Both the position numbers and the translations under genes were made by a program. 64,000 nucleotides of DNA, from positions 14,417,845-14,481,844 of the forward strand of contig CM077831.1 in assembly GCA_039720395.1 (NCBI GenBank), in the 5' to 3' direction. Below are positions 45,801 to 56,764 of this stretch, in pieces (within the stretch, counting starts at the first letter, position 1; each line of letters starts with the position of its first letter). The notes below the pieces were generated by a model, which was not told the DNA's origin, searched no databases, and worked only from the letters and a program-made list of their open reading frames with translations. Origin of the DNA: Liquidambar formosana. Taxonomy: Eukaryota; Streptophyta; Magnoliopsida; Saxifragales; Altingiaceae.

Positions 45801-45863
45801 CCATATATACCAAATCTTTTCTTTTTCCGTCAAATCCTTGTGGGCCGTTTTCCAAGGTTCACA
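42838..45863 (+). repeat. 3' LTR of Tat element A
   Basis: It starts TGTCACACC and ends AAGGTTCACA (3026 bp). The 80-bp palindrome is at 43544-43623, TATATAAA at 43812-43819 and the donor-like CAG|GTAAGT at 45087/45088. The following CATTT is the target duplication. Confidence 0.93.
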
Positions 45864-46480
45864 CATTTCATGTGAAATTATCTTTATCACATGGAATGAT
45901 ATTGAATTGAAAGTCATTTAACTCAAAATCAAGTTCATTTCTTATCATTTCATGTGAAGTTGTCTTTATCACATGAAATGACATTGAATTGAGGGTCATT
46001 CAACTCAAAATCAAGTTCATTTCTTATCATTTCATGTGAAGTTGTCTTTATCACATGAAGTGACATTGAATTGAGAATCATTCAACTCAAAATCAAGTTC
46101 ATTTCTTATCATTTCATGTGAAGTTATCTTTATCACATGAAATGACATTGATTTTGAAAGTTAATTGATTGAAAATCAAGCTTATTTCATGTCATTTCAT
46201 GTGAAATTATCTTTATCACATGATATAACATTGATTTGAAGGTCAATTGATTAAAAAACAAAGTGCATTTCATGCCATTTTCACAAAGATAGCAAGTTAC
46301 TTCGTAACTAGCATAACTCATGAATCGTCATTTCATGTGAAGTTATTTTTATCACATGATTAGCAAGTCATTTCATGTGAAATTATCTTTATCACATGAT
46401 ATGATATCACCATCATCACATAGAGAATTGAATTCCAAGACTTGAAAGTCAATCTATTCGACACCAAGCTCATTTCATGA
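45864..46480 (-). repeat. hairpin-rich 3' region of element C (second part)
   Basis: This continues the region cut at 11870. About six units of 60-100 bases, built on TTTCATGTGAAATTATC...ATCACATGAAATGA, form pairs of inverted arms. The sequence then passes into the upstream region of the PMD gene. Confidence 0.8.
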
Positions 46481-46675
46481 GAAAGCTACTTATCATAGCC
46501 ATGACAATTCCTCGTTATGCGGGCAAATACAATCACCCAAGATTCAAAAATTTCATTGAAACTTGATAAACTTGAGGGATATATTCGTCCCATAATTCAA
46601 GGATTGCACAAAAAGTCCTTTTGGAGAAGTTTAGAGGTTGCAAGCGCGCGAGACGGGGTAAACGGGCAAAGCGGG

Positions 46676-46755
46676 CTAGGGTGACCGTCTGCCCTCAGAT
46701 GGTCAACCGTCTAGGGCAAGACGGCTGACCGTCCAAGGGGGGACAGTTACCCGAG
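46676..46755. promoter_or_regulatory. 80-bp palindrome upstream of the PMD gene of element C
   Basis: The outer arms CTAGGGTGACCGTC and GGACAGTTACCCGAG pair with few mismatches. A possible weak TATA-like TTTTTAAA is at about 46780. A CT-rich then A/C-rich 5' UTR (46800-47030) leads to the ATG at 47042. Confidence 0.78.
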
Positions 46756-47041
46756 CCCTCCATTGAAAAAAATTCTGGGTTTTTAAACCCATGTTTGCAC
46801 ACCCATTCTCACATTCTCCCAACCCAAAAATTAGAGAGTTTCTCTCTCTAAACTCTCATTCCATCCTCTCCATCTCTCATTCTCTCATTCCCATTTCAAA
46901 AACATCCAATCCAAACATCAAATGCACATCAAACAACAACAAATCAAGCCCATTTAACAATAAAAACAACCAATTCACATCATCTTGTGAAATCAAACCA
47001 AATCAAACCCATTTTTCACAAACCCAACTCCATCATCAAGG

Positions 47042-49705
47042 ATGTCATCAAGTAAGGACTCAAGCACCAAGTATCCATTCTATGGGATCAAAAGCAAGTA
47101 CAAGGCACCACTCTACGATACTCCACAAGATAGGGTGTTGCTTGAACCCGACAAGCATCTCTCATTCCTCCATTCCCAACAAGAGGTAAGTTTACCCAAC
47201 TTAGCATTTTTCTCTTGAATCTTTCTATTCTTTTGGTGAAATTGCATTACCATTTACTTCTTTTGAATACCCCTTGGGTTGTTGAGTGATATCCCTTGAT
47301 TTGGCAAGGATTGAACACACAAATTCTTTTCATTTGAAAGCTTGAAAAATGGCACCCACCAAGTGTTCGATAAAATGCCCAAGTGAAATAAAGATGTTCA
47401 ATCTTTACCAAATCAATGTATATCAACAAGTAGACACTCAAGTGAGTAATATGCTACGATTTAGCAAGGATTGACCATACAAAATTCTTTTGTTTCAAGG
47501 CTTAGGAGGTGTCACCCACCAAGTGTTCGATAAAATGCCCAAGTGATAAAAAAGTGTTCAATCCTTGCCAAATTAAGGCATATGAACAAGTAAACTCATA
47601 AACATTCATTAGCAATTCATTTCATGAATAAAAACAACTTTTTTGACATTTTTAGAAGACAATTTGAAATCAATTGCTAGTGTAAGCTTATTAGTTCCAT
47701 GTTCTTTCAACTAACTCTCAAGGTATTTTCAACAGCTATAGCCCAACTTTCAGGACATGCGCACTAGGTCTTCCATCGAAGGACTCATTGAATGGTGGCG
47801 GAACATGGAAAACTTCCAACCTATTGCCAAGGGCCATGTCGAAAAGGCCGGTTTTGGTCCATTCCTAGACTCTTTATGGTACGATCAATGTGATAGGCAA
47901 GCCTTGCTAGCCTTGTCTGAACTATGGTGGGACACCACCAATACATTCCATTTTGGCTTTGGGGAGATGACTTTAACTCCCAAGGACTTCACCATGATCA
48001 CGGGCTTGAGCATTAAGGGCAAAAGCTTGGAGTTCTATGAAGAGGCATCCACGGATGAGGATTATCTCCTAGCTTACCTTGGGATGGAAGTTGAGGTAAT
48101 CAAGAAAGCAGTGCGCCGCACTTGGCTTTTCAACAAGTTTGGCAAACAAAGGGAGAGCGAGGGTGCGAGCCCCGATTGTATTACAAGGGCATTCCTTCTG
48201 TACATGATCTCATGCACATTCTTTGCCGGGACGGGCAACCTAGCCCCTTTGGGTCTTCTTGCAAGCATGGAGGATGTTGGCAAGATTAGGAAATTCAATT
48301 GGGGAGGAGCTGCTCTAGCCACCATGTATCGCACAATGTGTGACATGTCACGCGGTGTGACCAAGGACTTCGGCGGGATGCCCTTTGTTTGGGAGGTAAT
48401 GCTACTTCCCTTTTATTTCTTTTCACTCTTTCTTATATTTTCCTTTCTTTTTTGACTTTTTTCTCAAATCTTGACAGGTTTGGTGCTATGAGTACCTCAA
48501 CCTATGTCGCCTATCCCTCGCTGAGGAAACCATTGAATGGCCTACCCTCAAGAATTACTCCCCCACTTATGTGTCCATCCAGGCGGCGAATCGTCATGAT
48601 TATGCCTATGCTAGAGCTAACCTAGCAAGCCTTACTGCTGATATGGTGAAATACTCTCCCTATTCTTTTCTTTTTCTTTTTTACTTCCAATTTCTCATTT
48701 TGGATTTTTGGACAGATTGAATGGAATCCATGGAAGATATGGGTACCAATGCTACCCAAACGATGCATTCCTAGCTTGATGCTGACTGGCAAGAGGGTGC
48801 TCTTGGAAGGCCCCGTGGGTAGGTACTGGTACCTAGGGGAGCGTGTCTTACGACAAGTCATGGGTGATGTGAACGCAGCCATGGCTCCAATGCCTCCACC
48901 ACTTAACATGAGGCATGCTAACTTCATGGAGGGGGAGGAGTTGTGGGATGCCCTGAGAGGCTGGGATGCGGAGGAGTTCACTTCTCCTGACATTGCATAT
49001 GACACTTTTTGCCTCCAATATCTGATGAGGCCCAGGGTGACAGGCCTCCCTCCTCAGGGGGTAAGTCTTTGACGCTCTCCTAGCCTTTTTTGATAGAGAC
49101 TCTATTTAATAGGTGAACACTTGCAGGGTCGACGAGCACGAAGGCATAGCTCAACAGTGGGCTCAGGAGTGGTTTCTGGCTCTGAAGATGATGAGATGGA
49201 GGGGGATAGGTCACTACCTTTGCCTCAACCTAATTGGTATATCGATCTGTGCTGTGGGTCAGACTTTGTTAAGACCGCCATCACTCATCCTGCATTTGAT
49301 GAATCTCCTAGGATTGACCTAAATCGAGAACAGGTGAGTTCTCTTTATGGGTATTTTTTTCTTTCTTTCTTTGAACATTACCTTCAATTTAACCTTATTG
49401 ATTATCTTAGGTACCTGCGATATATGCCCAAGAGTTCATTGACCTTAGTGAGGGCTTGAGGCGTGATCTTGTGAGGATGAGCTTAGCCAAATCCATGGCG
49501 GAAGCTCGTCTAGATGTCATGGTAAGTGTTCAACCCATTTAAAGTTCCCATATGTGGTTTTCAACCAACCCTATTCTCATATTTGACTTCTTTGCAATGG
49601 ATTTTGTCTATGCAGCCGCCACCAGTAATGTGCCCTCCTAGAGCACCTCGTGGGGGTCGTGACGGAGCTGGGCCGAGCCGCAAAAGAAGCTCTAGGAGCC
49701 GTTGA
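47042..49705 (+). CDS. plant mobile domain protein, seven exons, antisense gene carried by Tat element C
   Basis: The predicted exons are 47042-47185, 47742-48395, 48478-48645, 48716-49060, 49127-49333, 49411-49521 and 49616-49705. Every intron starts GT, ends AG and is in phase 0, and no stop or shift occurs in any exon, giving about 572 residues. The start of exon 2 could also be 47754 without changing the frame. PMD core: ALSELWWDTTNTFHF..GEMTLTPKDF..ITGLSIKG at about residues 105-140. A second conserved region, GPVGRYWYLGERVLRQ, lies in exon 4. The tail is short and basic (KRSSRSR), perhaps a nuclear signal. Host PMD proteins (MAIN, MAIL1) act in silencing and gene control; the role in the element is unknown. 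It runs opposite to pol, so its introns stay in the element's genomic RNA. Confidence 0.88.
47290..47580. repeat. inverted-repeat pair within intron 1 of the PMD gene
   Basis: TTGGCAAGGATTGAACA at 47300 faces TGTTCAATCTTTACCAAA near 47395. A second pair, TTAGCAAGGATTGACCA at 47460 and GTGTTCAATCCTTGCCAAA at 47555, follows. The arms are about 20 bases with about 80 bases between. The same layout is in intron 1 of the A copy (40300-40590). Confidence 0.65.
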
Positions 49706-49986
49706 GTTCATTTACTTTCTTGTTGGGCTTGTAGAAACAATGAGACAATGGCTATCTCTTTGCATTTCATGCTTGTGTTTTGTATTTGCAACCTTAAACC
49801 AACTTTCTTAACCCTTATTATGGATACTTGTTGTGCTTGTTTGAATCTATCATGATGATGTTGTGATGCCCTTCTTATGAAAATTTGAGTCAATGTGAGC
49901 TCATAGGAGTGAAAATGGCCTAAAGAGGCCATCCGAACGCGAAAATAGGCAAAACCAGGCGAAACAAGGCAAAACAAGGTGGAGGC
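49706..49986. other. intergenic stretch between PMD and DUF7745-like genes of element C
   Basis: This is 3' flank of the PMD gene and upstream sequence of the next gene. No further frame is supported. Confidence 0.5.
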
Positions 49987-50160
49987 CTCGGGTGACCGTC
50001 TGGCCCCGGACAGTTAGCTATCTGGGCCTAGATGGCTGACCGTCCAGCCCCGGACGGTTACCCGAGGTCGACGCGCTTTTTCGCGATTTTTCAGGAATTT
50101 TGCTATTTTGATGGTTCTTCTCCCTTTAGGACTCGAATTTGTGACCCTTTCCCTATAAAA
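49987..50160 (+). promoter_or_regulatory. 80-bp palindrome and TATA box of the DUF7745-like gene, element C
   Basis: The palindrome 49987-50066 has 15-base outer arms, CTCGGGTGACCGTCT against GGACGGTTACCCGAG, with one or two mismatches. A TATAAAA box at 50154-50160 follows, then the ATG at 50209. Confidence 0.8.
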
Positions 50161-50208
50161 ACACATGAGGGGAGCCTTCTAACTCACCTACTTTCATTGA
50201 CAATAATT

Positions 50209-51415
50209 ATGGAAGCCTTGGATGGGCTCTTAAGAGGGTTTTTGGCAGTCATGGCTGCCAAAGACAAAACTGAGTTTAAGCGCTTCGGCTTGGAACCATT
50301 GCTCTCTATAAGGCACATGAAGCTCGAGACGACTCTTCTCACTACGGCTACATACTTCTAGGATCCTCAACTCCATGTCTTTCGATTCAATTATGAAGAA
50401 TTATGCCCAACCATGGAGGAATTTTGTGCTTTATTTGGAGTTTCACCCGCAGGGCCATTCATCCTTCCTACACCTCGCTCGGATTACCTTGCTTCCTTCT
50501 CCGACTTTCTTAGCATTCCTCAGAGGGATGTAACGATCTTTGTCAAAGATCATATAGTGGACTTAATGAAGTTAGCAACCTCATTCTTGGCTCACGATAG
50601 CGAAGGTACTTTGACTTTCACCCCTCAAATTCAGCATGCACTCGCTTTTTGCTTAATTGGTCGCTTCCTTTTCTCCACCGGCACTCTTCAAGCCCCTATG
50701 CAAATATGTGAGTTGATTGCGCTTCTTCTCAAGCGGCATAACATCATTCCCTTGGTATTAGCTGAAACCTTGAATGGTTTAGATAAGGTTCATGGCAACC
50801 CTAAAGCGCCTTTAGGAGGTAGCCCCTTTTTATTGCAAATGTGGCTGCTCGAGCGATTGAATTTTCTATCACCCACCACTATCAATCCATACAAACCCCA
50901 GCACTTCTGTTTGCGCCGAGTTAAACTCCCTGGGCATTCTCTTTAAGAGAATGTTTGGGTTATTTCCAAACACTGTCGTAGCGGAACATCAAATGGTATG
51001 TTTTCATATGGGGATGTAAAGAGCAGGTACTTTTTCGAACTTCGGGGTGTGCTTTTGTCAAACTCATAGGACTGAGATCAACTTCCTTCTATTGGACTTC
51101 GAGAATTCTTCGCCAGATGGGCGCTATGCAAACCATACCGTCCTTAACAGGACCTTGTTGCTCTGTGGAACCTGTCGATCTTACCATAATCAAGTGGGCG
51201 AGGACTCGCTGGCCTACAGACCTGTAATTGACTCGGATTGCCAACACTGAAGGACCTTTCGAGATGAGTAAAGAATATAAGCAATGGTTGAAGGATGCTT
51301 TGGGCGAAAGGGAAACTTCTCGTCGAGAAAGAAATTATGACCTTATCAAGGACACGAGACTTGGGTTTTACAGAGAAGACATTCTTGTGGTAGTAGAGGC
51401 ATCCCACGACCACGA
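50209..51415 (+). pseudogene. DUF7745-like gene of element C, several lesions, 3' end displaced by a solo LTR
   Basis: The ATG at 50209 opens MEALDGLLRGFLAVM. The signature ATYF(stop)DPQLHVFRFNYEELCPTMEEFCALFGV lies at 50340-50440, with TAG for Trp at 50359-50361. One base is missing near 50936, which shifts the frame. Further stops replace Trp at about 50980 and another sense codon at about 51226. The C-terminal part EYKQWLKDALGERETSRRER is readable to EASHDHD at 51415. There a Copia LTR lies in the gene, and the Lys/Arg-rich tail (LRKKRRLERGRKK) resumes at 53073-53170. Confidence 0.8.
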
Positions 51416-53067
51416 TGTTAGGATTATGCCCTAGAGCCAATCATAGAGATGATTGTTTAGGGATTAGGAACAATCATTTGATTTCATTTATGTATGTCAC
51501 ATTTATTATTGATTTAATAAAAGGGCTTATTCTATTATGTTTATATGCATCATTTATATTTACATAATATGTCCATGGAGTTAGAGTTGAGAATATGGAA
51601 TTACAAAGAGTTGTAATTTTGAGACTGTAGATATATCTCTGTACTAAACTCCTAAAGCATTCCTAGTTGAAGGTTTACTATGATGGACAATAATAAACCA
51701 TAGGACTAGCACTTGTTAGGTTGACTCTACAGGAGGATAGCTAGTCTCAAGCTATTTGTGTGGAGACACTACAACCAACAAGTGGGTGCCTATTACGAGA
51801 ATAGGTACACTGAATGTGACCAAAGATATGAGATAAACTGAATGGAGTTTTATCCTGCCTATCAATCAGTTTCTCATTGTTATAGTGGTACAAGTAATCC
51901 TTAGACCTAAGACACCATAGTTGTCTTATGCATGTAGCTTTAGAAGTTTGATAACACTAAGTGCAAATCCTATTCAGGGGTTTGCAAAGGTGTTCATTGG
52001 CCCTTCTGCTATGTGTATGAAGGCATGTGAGTGATCAACAAGGGATCCATCACTCTCAGGAAAAAGAGAGAGAATGTCTCATATAGCATTCATAATATAA
52101 CTCATTAAATCCATGGCCATGGTAGGATGAATATGAAAAGAGTTTCATGAGTTCATCAATGAGTTGATATCTATGAATGATTATTAAGTAATTGAACTAG
52201 GGACTTGACAGACTTCCATGTCCTATTAGTTTAATTGGAGACATTGTGTTGAAGGAAGGATGCAATTCTAACCTATAAACTATAACAGAAGGGTTCTTTG
52301 TAAATGACTATTCACCTCATTAAGGACCACACCATGAGCCATATGCTAGGTGTTACTCATGGTTAGTAGAAGCCCTAATTGATATAAGTGAGTTATAATC
52401 AATTAGGGAATTGGAAGGAGTTCCAATTAGACCCTAAATGGAAAGAGTTCCATTGTGTACACCTCGTGCTATTCCTACTACTTAATGATGTGAACCCAAT
52501 GGGTCACACACTAATCATGCAAGAAGAGCTTTAAGGTCTATGAGAGAAAGGGCATAAGTGAATAAAAGAAAAGTTCTTAAAGGCTTAGTTTGTATTTGAT
52601 ATAAACTAGAGGGGTTATTGTGTAATTAAGAGTAATAACACAAAACCTTTTAGGGTTAGAAATCCCCTTCATGGTTGGCCCTATAGTGTGGATATATAAG
52701 CCACACAATGATGTGATGACATCATACTTTGGAGGCTCCCCAAGGGCTGGCCAGAATTTGCAGCCTCCCTCTCTCTATCTCCTCTCTTCTCCTACACTAG
52801 CAACAAGGAAAAGGAGGAAAGGACTTGAAGCTCTAGCTAGGTGTGGATACCGTTGGAGGCAGCACACTTGGGCTGCTCATTGACCGCTGTCCAGAATCAA
52901 AGCCTGGAGCAAAAAGGAGAAGACAAAAATTCTGTAAGTGTTTTAACCCTCTTTGTAGTTAGGGTTTGATTTTGTGTTATGCATAGTTAGATTCATGGGA
53001 TTGGGAATCGTAGGAAAAATTTTTATATTCTGCTTTTGTATTTTTCCCTCTTGTTCGATTCCCAGCA
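51416..53067 (+). mobile_element. solo LTR of a Copia element, target duplication CACGA
   Basis: It starts TGTTAGGATTATGCC and ends TTCCCAGCA (1652 bp), and is flanked by CACGA at 51411-51415 and 53068-53072. It matches the 5' LTR of D2 closely over its length. A TATATAA box is at 52692-52699. Internal sequence is missing, so it is a product of LTR-LTR recombination. Confidence 0.93.
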
Positions 53068-53072
53068 CACGA

Positions 53073-53466
53073 CTTACGAAAGAAAAGAAGACTCGAGAGA
53101 GGAAGAAAGAAGATAGACAAGACAACTCTGAAGAAACTCAAGAGGACTTAAAGACTCAAGGAATATAATATCTATGGCATGTCAATAGTTCTTTTACTTA
53201 ACACCAATAAATTGTTATGTCAAACAATTAGTTTCAAATGAATTGGCAATAATAATCTACTTTTGAGATTTTTCTTGTGATTGTGTTGTTTGGACCGCAC
53301 CCAAAGTAACTTCATGGGCTGCCTATGTATCCCCGTTTTCTTTTTCTTTTTTTTCTTTTCTCTTTTTTTTTTTCTTTTTTTTTTCTTTTGGGGAATCGGG
53401 TCCTCGTAGTTCAAATGCCTTAACTTTTGCCTAGGCCGCCCTTACAGGTTTTCAACCTAGCAGGCC
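53073..53466. other. tail of the DUF7745-like gene and T-rich gap before pol of element C
   Basis: 53073-53170 encodes the basic tail of the DUF7745-like protein. The rest is convergent 3' flank with a T-rich tract at 53339-53390, as in element B. Confidence 0.6.
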
Positions 53467-55089
53467 TTATACATAATACTTCTTTAATTGATCCAAATTG
53501 GTAGGACGAGCGAACTCGATCCCATCCAAATCCATAAGTCGAACAGCCCCTGCTGGCAATATTTCCTTGATAACATACGGTCCATCCCAACTCGGTTTGA
53601 ACTTTCCTCACGGATCGAAAATTGGAGCTCGGATCTCTTTCAGCACTAAATCCCCTTTCTTCAAGCCTCTGTCTTTGACATGTTTGTTGAATGCCCTCGC
53701 GACTCTTCTCTGGTACCCTTGCACATAGTAGAGAGCCCTCAATCGCCTTTCATCTAGTAATGCCAACTCATCATAACGACCTCTGATCCAGTCTACCTCT
53801 GCCAGCTGACTTTCCACAGCAACCCTTAACAAAGGAACTTCTAATTCGACTGGTAGAACAGCCTCCATTCCATACACTAGAGCATATGGCGTAGCCCCTG
53901 TTGACAATCTAACTGACGTTCTGTACCCCCATAATGCCAATGGTAGTTTCTCATGCCAATCAGTGTACGTGTCAGCCGTCTTTTGTAGTATTTTCTTGAT
54001 GTTCTTGTTGGTAGCTTCCACTGTACCGTTACTCTGTGGGCGATACGGGGACGACAAGTGGTGAATGATCTTATATTTCTGCAAGAGTTCTTTAGTTTCC
54101 TTCTGGAAATGCTGACCATTATCTGAAATGACCTCATGCGGTACCCCATATCGGTAGATAATGTTGAGCTGTATGAACTGCGCCACCTTTTTAGCATTCA
54201 AAACTTTGAAAGAAGCTGCTTCCACCCACTTGGTGAAGTAATCGATGGCTACCAAGATGTACTCATGACCGTTGGATGCCTACGGCTTAATTTGTCCGAT
54301 GATATCTATTCCTCACACTGCAAACGGCCATGGAGTTGACATGCTTGTTAAGGGCATGGAGGGCAAGTGTTGTCCGTTGGCGAAGAGCTGACACTTATGG
54401 CATTTCTTGACATGGGCATAACAATCCCTTTCCATTGTAGACCAGTAATACCCTAGCCTCATGATTTTCTTAGCCAGCATGTATCCATTCATATGCGGAG
54501 CCCCCACTCCTTCATGAATTTCTTCGATGAGTTTTCTATCCTCTTCCTCCGTGACACACAGCAAGTGGATTCCGTCGTAAGACCTCCAATACAGTTTTCC
54601 TCTGTATACCACATAATGGCTTGCCAGTCTCCTCAGGGTTCTCCTGTCCACACGAGATGCTTCCTCTGGATACACCCTTTCTTCTATAAGCCTTCTTATG
54701 TCATAAAACCAAGGGTGGTTATCTATTACCTCCCCTTCTCGAATGGTACAGCAATAAACAGGTTTCTCTCTGCATTCGATCACGAGCGGCTTCACATTTC
54801 CCCCTTCTGGTATCTCCACCATTGAAGCTAGAGTTGCTAAGGCATCAGCGAATTGATTCTTGTTTCTGAACAAGTAATTGAACTCGATTTCTGCGAACTC
54901 TTTGGTCAATGCTTCCAAATAGGCGTGATATGGCAATAGCTTCTCGTCGCGAGTTTTCTACTCCCCTTTTATCTGACAGATAATCAATGCTGAATCCCCG
55001 AACACCTCGAGTTCTTTTATTCCCAACTCTAATGCGGCTTCCAACGCTAGGATGCAGGCCTCATACTCCGCAATGTTGTTGGTAGCTTC
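53467..55089 (-). pseudogene. pol of Tat element C: end of archaeal-type RNase H and integrase, four stops
   Basis: The frame is continuous from 55089 to the natural stop at 53467-53469 and parallels residues 405-944 of pol B. It holds the NQFADALATLASM end of the second RNase H, the integrase zinc finger (HVKKCHKCQ), the core with ISDNGQHF and the C-terminal part. In-frame stops replace Trp in KGEWKT (about 54958), Trp in FAVWGID (54313-54315), Lys in KPKASNG (about 54280) and Arg in DPRGKF (about 53607). The upstream part is cut off at 55089 by Copia element D2. Confidence 0.88.
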
Positions 55090-56750
55090 TGTTAGGATTA
55101 TGCCCTAGAGCCAATCATAGAGATGATTGTTTAGGGATTAGGAACAATCATTTGATTTCATTTATGTATGTCACATTTATTATTGATTTAATAAAAGGGC
55201 TTATTCTATTATGTTTATATGCATCATTTATATTTACATAATATGTCCATGGAGTTAGAGTTGAGAATATGGAATTACAAAGAGTTGTAATTTTGAGACT
55301 ATAGATATATCTCTGTACTAAACTCCTAAAGCATTCCTAGTTGAAGGTTCACTATGATGGACAGTAATGAACCATAGGACTAGCACTTGTTAGGTTGACT
55401 CTATAGGAAGATAGCTAGTCTCAAGCTATTTGTGTGGAGACACTACAACCAACAAGTGGGTGCCTATTGCAAGAATAGGTACACTGAATGTGACCAAAGA
55501 TATGAGATAAACTGAATGGAGTTTTATCCTGCCTGTCAATCAGTTTCTCATTGTTATAGTGGTACAAGTAATCCTTAGACCTGAGACACCATAGTTGTCT
55601 TATGCATGTAGCTTTAGAAGTTTGATAACACTAAGTGCAGATCCTATTCAGGGGTCTGCAAAGGTGTTCATTGGCCCTACTGCTATGTGTATGAAGGCAT
55701 GTGAGTGATCAATAAGGGATCCATCACTCTCAGGAAAAAGAGAGAGAATGTCTCATATAGCATTCATAATATAACTCATAAAATCCATGGCCATGGTAGG
55801 ATGAATGTGGAAAAGAGTTTCCATGAGTTCATTAATGAGTTGATATCTATGAATGAGTATAAAGTAATTGAACTAGGGACTTGACAAACTTCCATGTCCT
55901 ATTAGTTCAATTAGAGACATTGTGTTGAAGGAAGGATGCAATTGTAACCTATAAACTATAACAGAAGGGTTCTTTGTAAATGACTATTCACCTCATTAAG
56001 GACCACACCATGAGCCATATGCTAGGTGTTACTCATGGTTAGTAGAAGCCCTAATTGATATAAGTGAGTTATAATCAATTAGGGAATTGGAAGGAGTTCC
56101 AATTAGACCCTAAATGGAAAGAGTTCCATTGTGCACACCTCGTGCTATTCCTACTACTTAATGATGTGAACCCAATGGGTCACACACTGATCATGCAAGA
56201 AGGGCTTTAAAGTCTATGAGAGAAAGGGTTTTAGTGAATAAAGAATAGTTCTTTATAGGCCTATTTGTATTTGATACAAATAATAGGGGTTAATGTGCAA
56301 TTAAGTGTAATTACACATAACCCTATTAGGGTTTCTTCCCCATGGCCAGCCCCCTTTAGTGGGCTGCCTATATAAGTCACACTTATGTGTGACATGGCAT
56401 AATAGGCTTGCACAATAAACCCTAGCCGTCCAGCCCCTTGGAGGCTCTCTTCTCTCTCTCTCTCTTCTCCACCTCTAGCAACAACAAGGAAGAAGAAAGA
56501 AAGGACTTGAAGCTCTAGCTAGGTGTGGATACCGTTGGAGGCAGCACACTTGGGCTGCTCATTCACCGCTGTCCGGAGTCGAAGCTTGGAGCAAAATGGA
56601 GAAGACCATTAAAACTGTAAGTGTTCTAACCCTCTTCGTAGTTAGGGTTTGATTTTGTGTTATGCATAGTTAGATTCATGGGATTGGGAATCGTAGGAAA
56701 AATTTTTATATTCCGCCTTTGTATTTTTCCCTCTTGTTCGATTTCCAACA
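55090..56750 (+). repeat. 5' LTR of Copia element D2
   Basis: It starts TGTTAGG and ends TTTCCAACA (1661 bp). A CTATATAAG box lies at 56369-56377, and a CAATCAT..ATGATTG inverted repeat lies near the start. It is the same family as the solo LTR at 51416. Confidence 0.93.
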
Positions 56751-56751
56751 G

Positions 56752-56764
56752 TGGTATCAGAGCC
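56752..56764 (+). other. primer binding site of D2 (initiator tRNA-Met)
   Basis: TGGTATCAGAGCC follows the LTR end by one base. It is the classic complement of the initiator tRNA-Met 3' end used by plant Copia elements. Confidence 0.92.

Larger units (their letters stand above)
11871..45863 (+). mobile_element. Tat/Ogre-like LTR retrotransposon A (plus strand), with nested B and an inversion; target duplication CATTT
   Basis: LTRs 11871-14893 and 42838-45863 share direction and sequence, and the element is flanked by CATTT at 11866-11870 and 45864-45868. Inside are PBS, gag and protease (15665-18228), a B-type LTR, an inverted block with parts of the antisense PMD and DUF7745-like genes (21037-22780), element B, the first PMD exons (39948-40837, -), the hairpin region, PPT and 3' LTR. 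RT, RNase H and integrase are missing. The two LTRs differ at a few sites per 300 bases by eye. With B and the B-type LTR removed, the remains are about 14 kb. Confidence 0.9.
7729..55089 (-). mobile_element. Tat/Ogre-like LTR retrotransposon C (minus strand), split by element A; 5' part beyond the window
   Basis: Read on the minus strand, C has a 3' LTR (7729-10748), polypurine tract, hairpin-rich 3' region (10763-11870, continued 45864-46480), antisense PMD gene (47042-49705, +), antisense DUF7745-like gene (50209 on, +) and pol (53467-55089, -). Pol is cut at 55089 by Copia element D2, so gag, leader and 5' LTR are not seen. The two halves are separated by element A with CATTT on both sides. 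C itself landed in element E after CATGT (7724-7728); the matching duplication lies beyond the window. Confidence 0.85.

Noticed and set aside
46791..47189. 132-codon frame before and over PMD exon 1
   Set aside because: It is in a different frame from the conserved exon and reads through low-complexity 5' UTR. The exon frame from 47042 is conserved in copy A.
50032..50208. Extended N-terminus of the DUF7745-like gene in C
   Set aside because: It would start inside the 80-bp palindrome and before the TATA box. Copy B supports the start at the later ATG.
51416..53067. A complete small element rather than a solo LTR
   Set aside because: It matches the D2 LTR end to end and has a perfect CACGA duplication with no internal part.
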